Source: Alcaligenaceae bacterium
GTDB taxonomy: Bacteria > Pseudomonadota > Gammaproteobacteria > Burkholderiales > Burkholderiaceae_B
Direction: 5' to 3'
Assembly: GCA_013416455.1 (NCBI GenBank)
Contig: JACCES010000009.1
Span: forward strand, 62,001-126,000
DNA: 64,000 nt
The position numbers and the translations under genes are program-made. Shown here piece after piece: positions 8,156 through 16,695 of this stretch. Position 1 is the stretch's first letter, and the number at the start of each line of letters is the position of its first letter. The notes under the pieces are model-generated. The model was given only the letters and a program-made list of their open reading frames with translations. It made no database searches and was not told where the DNA came from.

Positions 8156-9145
8156 TCATCCTTCGTCGGAAGACGCCAACACCTGCTCGATTGCTCCAAA
8201 AATGGAGGCTCCGTCATCGTCGAAGCACTCTATTCTTATGGAGTCGCCATATCGAAGAAAGGGTGTCTCTGCCTTGCCGTTATCGAATATTTCCTGCGCA
8301 CGCTTTTCCAGCAGGCATCCAAACCCCGCTTCCATATCGTAGTTGGATACCGTGCCAGCCCCGATTATGGTGCCGGCTTCCAGATTTCTGGTTCGTGCCA
8401 GATGTTCGAGTAATTGTGGAAAATTGAACAAAGCATCCCGCCCGGCATGCGGCTTGCCAAGCAGTTCCCCCCTGACATGCACATGAACCCTACGGTTCAG
8501 CAATTTTCCATCCCAATACTTGCCCAGCGCCCTTGGTGTAACGGCTACCGGGCTATACGCGTTCGCGGGCTTGCACTGTAAAACCCCCAGTCCCTTGGCC
8601 ATTTCATCGGGCTGCAACCGTCTCAAAGAAAAGTCATTCACCAATACAACGAGCTTTATGTACTTCGCTGCGTCATGGGATCTGGTTCCCATCGGCACAT
8701 CGCTGGTGATCACGCATACGCCCGCTTCCAGATCAGGCTGCCAATTCTCATCCGAACAGACCATGGGAGAGCCGGGCGGCACAAAACTGTCCGAGGCTCC
8801 CTGATACATGCCCGGCTCCTGATAGAGCCCCGGCGGCAGCTCCCGATTGGTGGCCTTCCGGCACCTTTCCAGATGACTTATCCAGACGCTCGCCTCACAC
8901 CACTGGAACGAACGAGGCAACGGAGAGTGCGCTTCAGCGGGATCAAAAGGAAAGGCATCCACCACCCCGCCCGCATTCAAACGGCTGTAGACATCATTCA
9001 GCGCCGGCTCGCATACCTCCCAATTTTCGAGAGCGTACTGCAGGGTCTCCGCAATCTCTTTTACATGGACCGCGGTCTTCAAGCCCTGATCAACGACAAC
9101 AAGAGAACCATCACGACCACCGGTTTTCAATGTAGCCAACTTCAT
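8156..9145 (-). CDS. Fumarylacetoacetate hydrolase (FAH) family protein
   Basis: Probable C-C bond hydrolase or hydratase of the FAH superfamily, acting on a 2-oxo or acylpyruvate acid with a metal ion. The 329-residue product from ATG 9145 (MKLATLKTGGRDGS) has the C-terminal FAH fold with GTIIGAGTVSNYD and PFLRYGDSIRIECFDDDGAS. GGAAGGGG precedes the chosen ATG; a 33-residue longer frame runs back into the Bug gene. It is the third gene of a leftward set (dehydrogenase, Bug protein, FAH) facing a LysR regulator, suggesting breakdown of an aromatic or hydroxy acid. The substrate is unknown. Confidence 0.85.
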   Translation of the reverse strand: MKLATLKTGGRDGSLVVVDQGLKTAVHVKEIAETLQYALENWEVCEPALNDVYSRLNAGGVVDAFPFDPAEAHSPLPRSFQWCEASVWISHLERCRKATNRELPPGLYQEPGMYQGASDSFVPPGSPMVCSDENWQPDLEAGVCVITSDVPMGTRSHDAAKYIKLVVLVNDFSLRRLQPDEMAKGLGVLQCKPANAYSPVAVTPRALGKYWDGKLLNRRVHVHVRGELLGKPHAGRDALFNFPQLLEHLARTRNLEAGTIIGAGTVSNYDMEAGFGCLLEKRAQEIFDNGKAETPFLRYGDSIRIECFDDDGASIFGAIEQVLASSDEG

Positions 9146-9182
9146 TTCAAATCCCCTTCCGTGCGGCGCCGATGCAATGAGT

Positions 9183-10160
9183 CTACTGAGGAGCAAGTTT
9201 GATATTGTTGTCGGAAATAAGCTTGCGCCACATCTCGGGCTCATCCTTCATGACTTGATCCAGATGGTCGCTGCTTGAATAATTGGCGGCGAAACCCCTA
9301 TCTTTCAATTGCTCCACGATGCGCGGGTCTTCAAGCGTCTGTTTCAATGCGTCATTCAGTTTCTCGACGATCTCGTCCGGAGTGCCGGCCGGTACCGAAA
9401 TCCCGTACCATACTTCAAGAAGCGCACCCGGCATTCCAGCCTCCGCCGCGGTCGGCACATCCGGCATCAGATCGTAGCGCTCTGATCCCGCCACCAGCAA
9501 ACCCTTCACCTTTCCCGAATTGACCAACGGAGCGGCACTGGAACCCGCGAACACCCCCAGCTGAATGTTCTCGCCCATCAAGTCGGTCAAGATCGCCGAA
9601 TCACCCGCATAATGCGCGAGTACCGGCTTGGCCTTCACCGAGGCCAGGAAGCTCTCTGCTGAAAAATGCGCCACAGAGCCCATGGAAGCCACCCCCATCG
9701 AGAGCTTATGCTCGTTTTCCCTCAAGTAAGGGACGAGTTCTTTTACGTTGCCAACCGGCAACGCGGTACTGCCGACGACCGCCAGCGGAAACTTCACGAA
9801 GGTGCCGATACTGCGAAAATCCTTGATCGGGTCGTAGGGTATCTTTTTGCCCACCACTTCCGGCAGAGTGTGGGTGGCCGACGCGGAAAGCACAATGGTA
9901 TAGCCATCGGGGGCTGACCTGGCCGCCGCGTTGACCCCGATCTGTCCCGAAGCGCCAGACCGGTTGTCCACGATGATGGATGTTCCAAGAATCTCGGCAA
10001 GCTTTGGGGCAATGATCCGGGACGGTGTATCGGTACTTCCCCCCGGCGGAAAAGGCACAATGAACGTGATCGCCCTTTCCGGATATGCGCCATGCGCAGA
10101 ACCGGCCAAGGCCACGAGACATCCCCCGACAAACATAGATATGCGCTTATATATTTTCAT
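9183..10160 (-). CDS. Bug/TctC-family periplasmic binding protein
   Basis: Periplasmic receptor of the tripartite tricarboxylate transporter (TTT) family, 325 residues with a signal peptide (cleavage near AHG24-AYP). Family marks: ITFIVPFPPGGSTDTPSR, VDNRSGASGQIG and VPTAAEAGMPG. No TctA/TctB membrane genes lie nearby, as is common for orphan Bug proteins in Alcaligenaceae, which may borrow a distant transporter or act as sensors. GGGGGAGAGC precedes ATG 10160. The gene lies 42 bp after the dehydrogenase and 37 bp before FAH, so the three probably share one mRNA and one substrate. Confidence 0.9.
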   Translation of the reverse strand: MKIYKRISMFVGGCLVALAGSAHGAYPERAITFIVPFPPGGSTDTPSRIIAPKLAEILGTSIIVDNRSGASGQIGVNAAARSAPDGYTIVLSASATHTLPEVVGKKIPYDPIKDFRSIGTFVKFPLAVVGSTALPVGNVKELVPYLRENEHKLSMGVASMGSVAHFSAESFLASVKAKPVLAHYAGDSAILTDLMGENIQLGVFAGSSAAPLVNSGKVKGLLVAGSERYDLMPDVPTAAEAGMPGALLEVWYGISVPAGTPDEIVEKLNDALKQTLEDPRIVEQLKDRGFAANYSSSDHLDQVMKDEPEMWRKLISDNNIKLAPQ

Positions 10161-10202
10161 GCTCTCCCCCGTTGATATATTCCAAAATTAAAGGCCGCCA
10201 GA

Positions 10203-10991
10203 CTACTGCGCCGTCGTTCCGCCATCCATGGTCCAGGCCGCGCCCCGCACCTCTGCGGCTTCATCCGAACAAAGAAACATCACCAGAGACGCAAGATGCT
10301 CCACCTTGACCAAACGGCCGGAAGGCTGCCGGAGACTCACAAGCTCCCGGGTCGCCGTTGGAAAGTCCATGCCGTTCTTCTTTGAAAAACTTTCTATTTG
10401 CTTTTGTACGATCGGCGTCAACGCCCAGCCAGGGCACAACGCGTTGCATGTGATGTCGTAGCCGGCCAGTTCAAGGGCCACCGATTTTGTCAAACCGATC
10501 AACCCATGCTTGGTCGCGTTGTACCCGGGCTTCTCCGCCCGGCCGCGGAGCCCGCTTATCGAAGCGACGTTGACAATTCGGCCCCATCCCTTTTTCTTCA
10601 TTGCGGGAACACACAGCCGAATAGTGTGAAACGGAGCGGACAAATTGACGGCCAGCATATCGTTCCAGCATTCGACAGCAAAATCCTGAATGGGACTGAC
10701 ATGCTGAACGCCCGCATTATTGATCAGGATATCGATTTCCCCGGCGTCTTCGGAAACCCCGCCTATCAACGCGCTGATTTCTTCAGGATTCCTCAGGTCG
10801 GCCCGATGATAGGAGGCCGTTCCACCCGTATGCTCCGCCAGTTCCCGGCATATGAGTTCGCCATCCTTCTGGGCAAGAAGACCGTGGATGACCACCCTCG
10901 TCCCTTGTGATGCAAGCTTGTGAGCTACCGCCAGACCGATTCCGGAAGTCGATCCCGTAATCAAAGCCACTTTTCCGTGAAGGTTCTTCAT
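10203..10991 (-). CDS. Short-chain dehydrogenase, 3-hydroxybutyrate dehydrogenase-like
   Basis: NAD(P)-dependent oxidoreductase of the classical SDR family, 262 residues. It shows the Rossmann motif TGSTSGIG (12-19), NNAG (90-93), the active-site serine in VASISG, and YNATK with Tyr156 and Lys160. Segments such as NNAGVQHVSPIQDF and LCPGWALTPIVQKQI are very close to bacterial D-3-hydroxybutyrate dehydrogenases. Its place at the head of an operon with a Bug protein and an FAH protein suggests that the real substrate may be another hydroxy acid. Confidence 0.88.
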   Translation of the reverse strand: MKNLHGKVALITGSTSGIGLAVAHKLASQGTRVVIHGLLAQKDGELICRELAEHTGGTASYHRADLRNPEEISALIGGVSEDAGEIDILINNAGVQHVSPIQDFAVECWNDMLAVNLSAPFHTIRLCVPAMKKKGWGRIVNVASISGLRGRAEKPGYNATKHGLIGLTKSVALELAGYDITCNALCPGWALTPIVQKQIESFSKKNGMDFPTATRELVSLRQPSGRLVKVEHLASLVMFLCSDEAAEVRGAAWTMDGGTTAQ

Positions 10992-11059
10992 TCTTTACCA
11001 GGAGTTTGATGGATTGGAGCTATTCTATGCGCCCGAATTAGCCGTAACAAATATATAAT

Positions 11060-11080
11060 TTGACAATCATTGATATCAAT
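11060..11080. promoter_or_regulatory. Candidate promoter/operator between the SDR operon and lysR
   Basis: The 222-bp divergent intergenic region is much more A/T-rich than its surroundings. It holds TTGACA at 11060-11065 and a perfect 12-bp palindrome ATTGATATCAAT at 11069-11080. LysR regulators normally bind T-N11-A dyads in such divergent regions. The assignment is inference from position and symmetry only. Confidence 0.35.
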
Positions 11081-11213
11081 TCAGCATAAATAGATCACTA
11101 CCATTCCGGTCACGCGTCATCCGATGGCCGGGGACAAGCGGAGCCGGCTGATGAAAACATGCGCGCCATGCTCCGCCATCCGACACTTGAAATCAGCCGG
11201 AGAACGGACATTC

Positions 11214-12104
11214 ATGCGCCCCAATCAGGTAGAACTGAAGCATCTGAAAAGCTTTCTCGCTGTCGCACAAGAGGGAAGTTTCACGCGCGCCGCCGACAGC
11301 ATGCATATTGCACAGCCGCCCCTCAGCAGAAGAATCAGCGATCTCGAGAAGTATCTTGAAGTGCAGCTATTTCGCAGGAGCACAAGAGCAGTCCAATTGA
11401 CTCCCGCCGGCGAGAACCTCAGAAAGAACCTGACTGAGATCATCAAACAGCTTGAGAATGCCATTCAGGAATGCAAAGCGGTCCATGAAGGCATATCAGG
11501 AACGATCAGAATCGGATACACGGGGAGAGCCAGCCACACATTGCTGCCGCGCCTCATACGGGAGATAAGACAGTACTACCCGGCCCTTTCGCAGGCGCTC
11601 ATCGGCCCGCACCATAGCGGAACGTTGCGTTCAGAGCTGCTGAAAGGAAAAATCGATCTTGCGCTCTGCTTCCTGCCCCTGAAACACAATGGCATCGACC
11701 ATAGGGAATTGAGCGCAATCGACTTTTGTGCGGCGATACCGGACGATCACCCACTGAGCAGAAAAAGATCAATATCTGTCATGGACCTTCAGAACGAACC
11801 CTTCGTTTCTTACCCAAGAAGCATGACGCTGAGGGAAGTCGTTGACGTCTACTGCCAAAAGGCCGGTTTTCTGCCCCGCGTGGTACAGGAAGCAGACACA
11901 TCCCCCGCCTTGCTTTGTCTGATCGCCGCCGGAATTGGTTTATCAATTACGCCAGCCGAACTTCAGGATATTGAACCCATCAGCGGCGTGGTATTCAGGC
12001 CGTTGTCTCCGAAATTCAGAAAACTCGCCCATGGCGTGGCCTGGATGAAGAACAACCACAATCCTGCTCTTTCCAAGATTCTCCAACTGAGCTCACTCAC
12101 CTGA
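11214..12104 (+). CDS. LysR-family transcriptional regulator
   Basis: Probable activator or repressor of the divergent SDR-Bug-FAH operon. The 296-residue product has the N-terminal winged helix-turn-helix (VELKHLKSFLAVAQEGSFTR, then QPPLSRRISDLE at about 35-46) and a two-lobed effector domain with the benzoate/muconate-type segment GTIRIGYTGRASHTLLPRLI. The start ATG 11214 (MRPNQVELKHLK) has GGAG upstream; a start 30 codons earlier would add an extension not typical of the family. The inducer is unknown. Confidence 0.9.
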   Translation: MRPNQVELKHLKSFLAVAQEGSFTRAADSMHIAQPPLSRRISDLEKYLEVQLFRRSTRAVQLTPAGENLRKNLTEIIKQLENAIQECKAVHEGISGTIRIGYTGRASHTLLPRLIREIRQYYPALSQALIGPHHSGTLRSELLKGKIDLALCFLPLKHNGIDHRELSAIDFCAAIPDDHPLSRKRSISVMDLQNEPFVSYPRSMTLREVVDVYCQKAGFLPRVVQEADTSPALLCLIAAGIGLSITPAELQDIEPISGVVFRPLSPKFRKLAHGVAWMKNNHNPALSKILQLSSLT

Positions 12105-12124
12105 AGAAGCGGAAGCCGTGAAGG

Positions 12125-12142
12125 CGCCGCGGGCCCGCGGCG
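12125..12142. repeat. 18-bp perfect GC palindrome between convergent genes
   Basis: CGCCGCGGGCCCGCGGCG lies in the 50 bp between the ends of lysR and the following leftward Bug gene. It could form a hairpin for transcripts from either side, but no T-run follows on either strand, so it is not a classical intrinsic terminator. Confidence 0.6.
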
Positions 12143-12154
12143 TGGAGGCGGGCA

Positions 12155-13135
12155 TCAGGCGGTCCGGTACAGCCCCAGGCTTTGCGTGACATCGCGCCAG
12201 TAACCGATCTGCTTCTGGATGAAATCGCCGAATTCCCCGGGGCTCATGGGCTGCACGGGTTCCATCGCCAGCGTCGTCAACTGCGCTTTGATGTCGGGTT
12301 CCCGCAATATGGTGTTGAGATCCTCATTCAGCTTCCCGATGATGTCATCGCCCACCTTGGAGGAAGCCAGCACACCATACCATCCGCCATCGGGCGTGCC
12401 TTCGATGCCGATGGCGCCCAGCGCCGGCGCGTCGGGCAGGAAATCCGTGGGCCTGGACCCCGATACCGCAATGGACCGGATTCTTCCCGCCTTCACCAGC
12501 GGGAGGCTGCTGGGCAGGCCGTCGAACATCAATTGGATGGTTCCCGAAATGAGATCGTTCATGGCAAGGGAACTGCCACGGTAAGGTACATGGACGGCAT
12601 CCACGCCCGTGGCGCGCTTGAAGGTTTCCATGGCCAGATGGCTGGTCGACCCCACCCCGATCGAGCCGTAGCTGTACTTGCCGGGCTCGGCCTTCAGCAG
12701 CGCTATCAGCTCGTCGATGTTGCCGGCCGGCAGCTTGGGGTTGACCATCAATCCGACGGGCGTGGTCGACATCAGCAGCACTGGCTTCAGATCCCGCTGG
12801 ACGTCGTAGGAAAGATCCTGGTAGAGATTCGGATTGATGACGATGGGGGAATTGGAGGTCAGCAGCAAGGTATGGCCATCGCCGTCGCTTTTGACGATTT
12901 CGTTCACGGCGATGGTGCCGTTCGCGCCGGCGCGGTTCTCGACGATGACGGGCTGCTTCCAGATGGCGTGCAGCCGCTGGCCGATGGCTCGCGCCAGGAT
13001 GTCCGAACCCTGGCCGGGAGCAAACGGAATCACCATCCGGACCGGCCTGCCGGGATACGGCGCGGCCTGCGCCCTGAGGATCTGCGGAACACCCAGCGCG
13101 ACCGCGCCGCCGAGAATGAATGATCGTCTTTTCAT
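12155..13135 (-). CDS. Bug/TctC-family periplasmic binding protein
   Basis: Second Bug protein, 326 residues from ATG 13135 (MKRRSFILGGAVALG), chosen because GAAGGAG precedes it; an 11-codon longer frame has no such site. The signal peptide ends near RAQAAPYPG and begins with a twin-arginine-like KRRSF. Family marks: VRMVIPFAPGQGSDILAR, VENRAGANGTIAVNE, YGSIGVGSTSHLAMETF. It is divergent from a family III CoA-transferase gene with 114 bp between them, so import of an acid and its activation to a CoA ester are probably linked. Confidence 0.9.
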   Translation of the reverse strand: MKRRSFILGGAVALGVPQILRAQAAPYPGRPVRMVIPFAPGQGSDILARAIGQRLHAIWKQPVIVENRAGANGTIAVNEIVKSDGDGHTLLLTSNSPIVINPNLYQDLSYDVQRDLKPVLLMSTTPVGLMVNPKLPAGNIDELIALLKAEPGKYSYGSIGVGSTSHLAMETFKRATGVDAVHVPYRGSSLAMNDLISGTIQLMFDGLPSSLPLVKAGRIRSIAVSGSRPTDFLPDAPALGAIGIEGTPDGGWYGVLASSKVGDDIIGKLNEDLNTILREPDIKAQLTTLAMEPVQPMSPGEFGDFIQKQIGYWRDVTQSLGLYRTA

Positions 13136-13178
13136 GGGTGTCTCCTTCGTGAACGGTCGGTCGGGCAATTATGATATA

Positions 13179-13190
13179 TTGTTATGACAA
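13179..13190. promoter_or_regulatory. Candidate GntR/HutC-type operator
   Basis: TTGTTATGACAA, a near-perfect 12-bp dyad, lies in the A/T-rich core of the 114-bp divergent region between the Bug gene and the CoA-transferase gene. HutC-subfamily GntR regulators bind GT...AC dyads of this size, and such a regulator is encoded two genes away (14448). The link is inference. Confidence 0.4.
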
Positions 13191-13249
13191 TTACAAGGGC
13201 GGGCATCGATCTCCCGCCCCTTCCATACGCACACTATAGGAGTCCCCCC

Positions 13250-14446
13250 ATGTTCCTGCTCTCAGACGTCCGCATCCTCGCCGTCGAGCAATACGGGGCG
13301 GGGCCGTTCGGCACAAGCTATTTGACCGCCCTGGGTGCCGAAGTCATAAAGATCGAACAGCCTCGCGAAGGGGGGGACGTCACCCGCCACCTGGGGCCCT
13401 ATTTTGACGAAAATCTACCCGAAACCGGCCAGAGCCTGTTCTTCCAGAGCCTCAATCATGGGAAGAAAAGCCTGTCCCTGGACCTGAATACCGAACGGGG
13501 GCGGCAACTGTTCCATCGTCTCGCAAAAACCGCCGACGCCGTCATCAGCAACCTGCGCGGCGATGTCCCCGAACGCCTGGGCCTGACCTATGAGCAGATG
13601 AAAGCGCACAACCCCGCCCTGGTATGCGGCCATCTGACCGGTTACGGGCGTGCGGGCGAACGGGCCAACTGGCCCGGCTACGACTACCTCATGCAGGCCG
13701 AGGCGGGATATTTCTCGCTGACCGGCGAACCGGATTCCCCCCCCTCGCGGATGGGGCTTTCGATGATCGACTACATGACCGGTGTCGTCATGTCGCTGGG
13801 CCTGGTCAGCGGCATCATGAAGGCGCGCCAGACCGGGATCGGCTGCGATATCGACGTTTCCCTGTATGACGTGGCCCTGCACAATCTCAACTATCTCGCG
13901 GTATGGCACCTCAATGCGGGCGATACGCCCGGCCGGCGGACCCGTTCGGCCCACCCTTCGCTGGTGCCCTGCCAGCTGTACAAGACGCGCGATGGCTGGA
14001 TCTACCTGATGTGCAACAAGGAAAAATTCTGGCATTCGCTGTGCGACAGAATCGAACGGCCGGACCTGGCCGTGCTGCCTGCCTTCCGCAGCTTCAAGGA
14101 CCGTCTGGCCAACCGGGATGAACTCACCGTCGTGCTCGATGAAATCCTCGGCACCCGCACGACCGCCGAGTGGATGCTGAAGTTCGCCTCCAGCGTACCG
14201 GCCGCGCCCGTGCACACGGTGGAGCAGGCCCTGAGTTCGGAATTCGCCAATCAGGATGGCCGGATCGAAGAAGTACCCACAGGCGGCAAACCCATGCGCG
14301 TCATGCGCAATCCCATACAGGTATCCACCGGCAACCCGCATACAGCACTGTCGCCCGCCCTGGGACGGGACACCAGCGCCCTTCTGACGGAAATCGGGGT
14401 CTCTGAGCAGGAACAGGCGGCGCTGCGGGCAGACGGGGTCATCTGA
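13250..14446 (+). CDS. Family III CoA-transferase (CaiB/BaiF)
   Basis: Moves CoA between carboxylic acids, with a glutamyl/aspartyl-CoA anhydride mechanism. The 398-residue product has the N-terminal RILAVEQYGAGPFGTSYLTA, GAEVIKIEQP, and the region around the conserved catalytic aspartate (SMIDYMTG, Asp about 174). ATG 13250 has an excellent AGGAG upstream; an earlier in-frame ATG at 13184 lacks one. The stop is one base from the ATG of the GntR regulator, so the two genes form an operon. The substrate probably matches that of the divergent Bug protein. Confidence 0.9.
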   Translation: MFLLSDVRILAVEQYGAGPFGTSYLTALGAEVIKIEQPREGGDVTRHLGPYFDENLPETGQSLFFQSLNHGKKSLSLDLNTERGRQLFHRLAKTADAVISNLRGDVPERLGLTYEQMKAHNPALVCGHLTGYGRAGERANWPGYDYLMQAEAGYFSLTGEPDSPPSRMGLSMIDYMTGVVMSLGLVSGIMKARQTGIGCDIDVSLYDVALHNLNYLAVWHLNAGDTPGRRTRSAHPSLVPCQLYKTRDGWIYLMCNKEKFWHSLCDRIERPDLAVLPAFRSFKDRLANRDELTVVLDEILGTRTTAEWMLKFASSVPAAPVHTVEQALSSEFANQDGRIEEVPTGGKPMRVMRNPIQVSTGNPHTALSPALGRDTSALLTEIGVSEQEQAALRADGVI

Positions 14447-14447
14447 A

Positions 14448-15191
14448 ATGGGCCGGCCGAACAGGGCTCCGCGCTATGCGCTGCTGGCCGAGAACCTCAT
14501 GAACAAGATAAAGGACGGCACCTACCCGGCGGGCAGCCTGCTGCCCACCGAGTCGGAACTGGGCCGGCAGTTCGATCTCAGCCGGATCACCGTAAGGGCG
14601 GCGCTCAAGGAACTCGAAACCAGGGGCCTGATCACCCGCCGCGCCCGGGTGGGAACACGGGTCAACGAAATGCCGGCCGGCGGGCAGTTCGTCCAGACGG
14701 GCGACAGCATCGAAGAGCTGCTGCTCTTCACGAAAGGCCTGCCGTTTCGCAAGATCGACGCACGCATCATCATTGTGGATTCCAGCCTGGCCCAGGCCAT
14801 GCAGCTGCCCGAAGGGCAGGAATTCCTTGATCTCACGGGCCTGCGGGCGCACGACGGGCAGTCGCCGATCGCATACAGCCACCACTACATCCCCGCCCTG
14901 CATGCCCCGCCCGTCGAAGCTCTGGACGGCGCCGTGGCGGCGATCGCCGACATTCTCGCCAGGGCCTCCAACAGTCTGATAACGACCATCAAGCAGCAGA
15001 TCGAACCCGCAAGACTGAAGGCCGCGGAAGCGCGTTTGCTGCAGGCCAGGGCGGGTTCCACAGCGTTGAAGTCGAAACGCTGGTTCTACGATCAGCACAA
15101 CGAACTGGTGGTGGCCACCGTCAGCCTCTTTCCGGAAGGCCGGTATATCTACGGCTCGGTGCTGCACCGCAAGGACATGGAACGCCGGTAG
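14448..15191 (+). CDS. GntR-family regulator with UTRA domain (HutC subfamily)
   Basis: Transcriptional regulator, 247 residues. The N-terminal GntR winged helix (about 8-75) shows GTYPAGSLLPTESELGRQFD and SRITVRAALKELETRGLI; the C-terminal UTRA ligand-binding domain spans about 95-240. It starts one base after the CoA-transferase stop, so the two are co-translated, and it probably controls itself and the divergent Bug gene. The ligand is likely the transported acid or its CoA ester. UTRA regulators are usually repressors, but that cannot be seen here. Confidence 0.9.
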   Translation: MGRPNRAPRYALLAENLMNKIKDGTYPAGSLLPTESELGRQFDLSRITVRAALKELETRGLITRRARVGTRVNEMPAGGQFVQTGDSIEELLLFTKGLPFRKIDARIIIVDSSLAQAMQLPEGQEFLDLTGLRAHDGQSPIAYSHHYIPALHAPPVEALDGAVAAIADILARASNSLITTIKQQIEPARLKAAEARLLQARAGSTALKSKRWFYDQHNELVVATVSLFPEGRYIYGSVLHRKDMERR

Positions 15192-15262
15192 GCCCGCCCG
15201 CCGGGGCGCCCGGGCGCGGGCCGGCAATCGCATGCCGCCGGTCTCGGGAGGACACCCGCCCC

Positions 15263-16528
15263 CTATGCCCTGCGCTCATCGAGCGTGGCACCCCTGCGTT
15301 CGCCGTGCAGCGAACGCAGATGCCGGGCATTCGTGCGCAGCCATACGGGAAGCTCTTCGCCCGGCATGGGTCTTGCCACCAGGTGGCCCTGGCCCAGCGA
15401 ACAGCCATATTCCTGCAGCAGTTTCCAGTCTTCCAGCCGCTCGACCCCTTCAGCCACCGTGACCAGGTTCAGGCGGTTCGCCATATCGAGCGCCGACTGA
15501 AGAATGACGCGCAGATGGTCGCGCTGCGCCGCGCCATGCACGAACGAGCGATCCACCTTGAGTTCGGTGAAGGGCATGCGGGCCAGTTGCTGCATGGACG
15601 AAAAACCCGTGCCGTAATCATCGAGAGACAGGCCGTACCCCTTCAGGCGCAACCGGGCCAGCACGCCCAGCGCCGCCCCCAGGTTGGCGACCACGGAACT
15701 TTCCGTGATCTCCCATACGATCTGATCCGCGCGGATGGCATGCTGCTCGGTCAGTGCGCTGATATCGTCGACGAAGCGGTCGGAGTCCAGCAGATGGGGC
15801 GAGAGATTGACCGCCATGGACAGCCGCAGCCCGCGCTTGTTCCATTGAGCGGCCTGGGCGCAGGCCCGCCCCGCAATGGAAAGCGTCAGTTCGTGAATCA
15901 GGCCGTTCTGTTCGGCCACGGGGATGAAACGGTCCGGCGGAATCATGCCTTGGCCGGGCCGGGCCCAGCGTGCCAGCGCCTCCACCCCCTTGATGACGCC
16001 AGTGCGCACATCCAGCTTGGGCTGATAATGGGGCAGCACTTCATCGGCCCCAATGGCCTCGTGCAGATCGTCGGCGGTGAATGCGATCTGGTCCTCGTTC
16101 GCGCATGGCTGCTTCGCATTGCAGCGGCTGCGCAATGCCGATGCGATCTGCAGCAGATTGAGCGGCTTCTGCAGGCCGGCCAGCAGTTCCATGCCCAACG
16201 CCCGCGTCATGGTTTCCACGGCCTCGATCAGTGGGCTTTCACGGCTGGAGGCAACGATCACGGGTATGTTCACCCCCCGCTTCTGCAGATTCTGGATCAG
16301 CTCCACGCCGTTCATGCCGGGCATTTCCAGATCGATTATCAGCACACCCGGCGGTTCGGGAAGCATGGCGAGCATGTCCAGCGCCTCGGCGCCGTGACTG
16401 GCCTCGTGAATGTGCCGGATACCGAGATCGGCACACACGGCAACGGCATGCTGACGCTGTACGCCACTGTCGTCGACAATGAGGACTGAATCAGGTAGCG
16501 GCGGTTGCGGAAGGCTTGCTTTCGTCAT
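15263..16528 (-). CDS. Response regulator with EAL cyclic-di-GMP phosphodiesterase domain
   Basis: Cytoplasmic two-domain protein, 421 residues. The receiver (about 13-130) has Asp19/Asp20, phospho-acceptor Asp66 in IIDLEMPG, Ser94/95 and Lys121. The EAL domain (about 155-400) keeps Glu183 of EAL, Asn241 (NLSP), Glu273, Asp303-Asp304 (DDYGTG), Lys324 and Glu360, so it should hydrolyse c-di-GMP. The architecture is that of RocR/VieA-type proteins. It lies directly downstream of a cheA-mcp-cheW-cheR set, which makes CheA a candidate kinase, though a terminator separates it from cheR. It is convergent with the GntR gene. Confidence 0.9.
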   Translation of the reverse strand: MTKASLPQPPLPDSVLIVDDSGVQRQHAVAVCADLGIRHIHEASHGAEALDMLAMLPEPPGVLIIDLEMPGMNGVELIQNLQKRGVNIPVIVASSRESPLIEAVETMTRALGMELLAGLQKPLNLLQIASALRSRCNAKQPCANEDQIAFTADDLHEAIGADEVLPHYQPKLDVRTGVIKGVEALARWARPGQGMIPPDRFIPVAEQNGLIHELTLSIAGRACAQAAQWNKRGLRLSMAVNLSPHLLDSDRFVDDISALTEQHAIRADQIVWEITESSVVANLGAALGVLARLRLKGYGLSLDDYGTGFSSMQQLARMPFTELKVDRSFVHGAAQRDHLRVILQSALDMANRLNLVTVAEGVERLEDWKLLQEYGCSLGQGHLVARPMPGEELPVWLRTNARHLRSLHGERRGATLDERRA

Positions 16529-16584
16529 GGTGTCTGCGGCGATCGATCATGATGAAACATCGAGTTTGACGCGTATCGATGACA

Positions 16585-16632
16585 GGCATGCGATTGCATG
16601 CCCGCACAGATACCGCGCCTGGACATAATGTC
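16585..16632. promoter_or_regulatory. Two short palindromes upstream of the receiver-EAL gene
   Basis: The leader region of the receiver-EAL gene carries GGCATGC-GATT-GCATGCC (16585-16602) and GACATAATGTC (16622-16632), both perfect dyads. They lie between the cheR terminator and the start at 16528, where a separate promoter would be expected. Which protein binds, if any, is not visible. Confidence 0.3.
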
Positions 16633-16668
16633 TAGCGTACCTGCATTCCATAGTAACCGTTGCATTGC

Positions 16669-16690
16669 AAAAAAGGCGGCTTCCCGCCGA
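16669..16690 (-). terminator. Intrinsic terminator after cheR
   Basis: On the minus strand GGCGG-GAAG-CCGCC is followed at once by TTTTTT. It lies a few bases after the cheR stop and would end the cheA-mcp-cheW-cheR transcript before the receiver-EAL gene. Confidence 0.65.
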
Positions 16691-16695
16691 AACCT

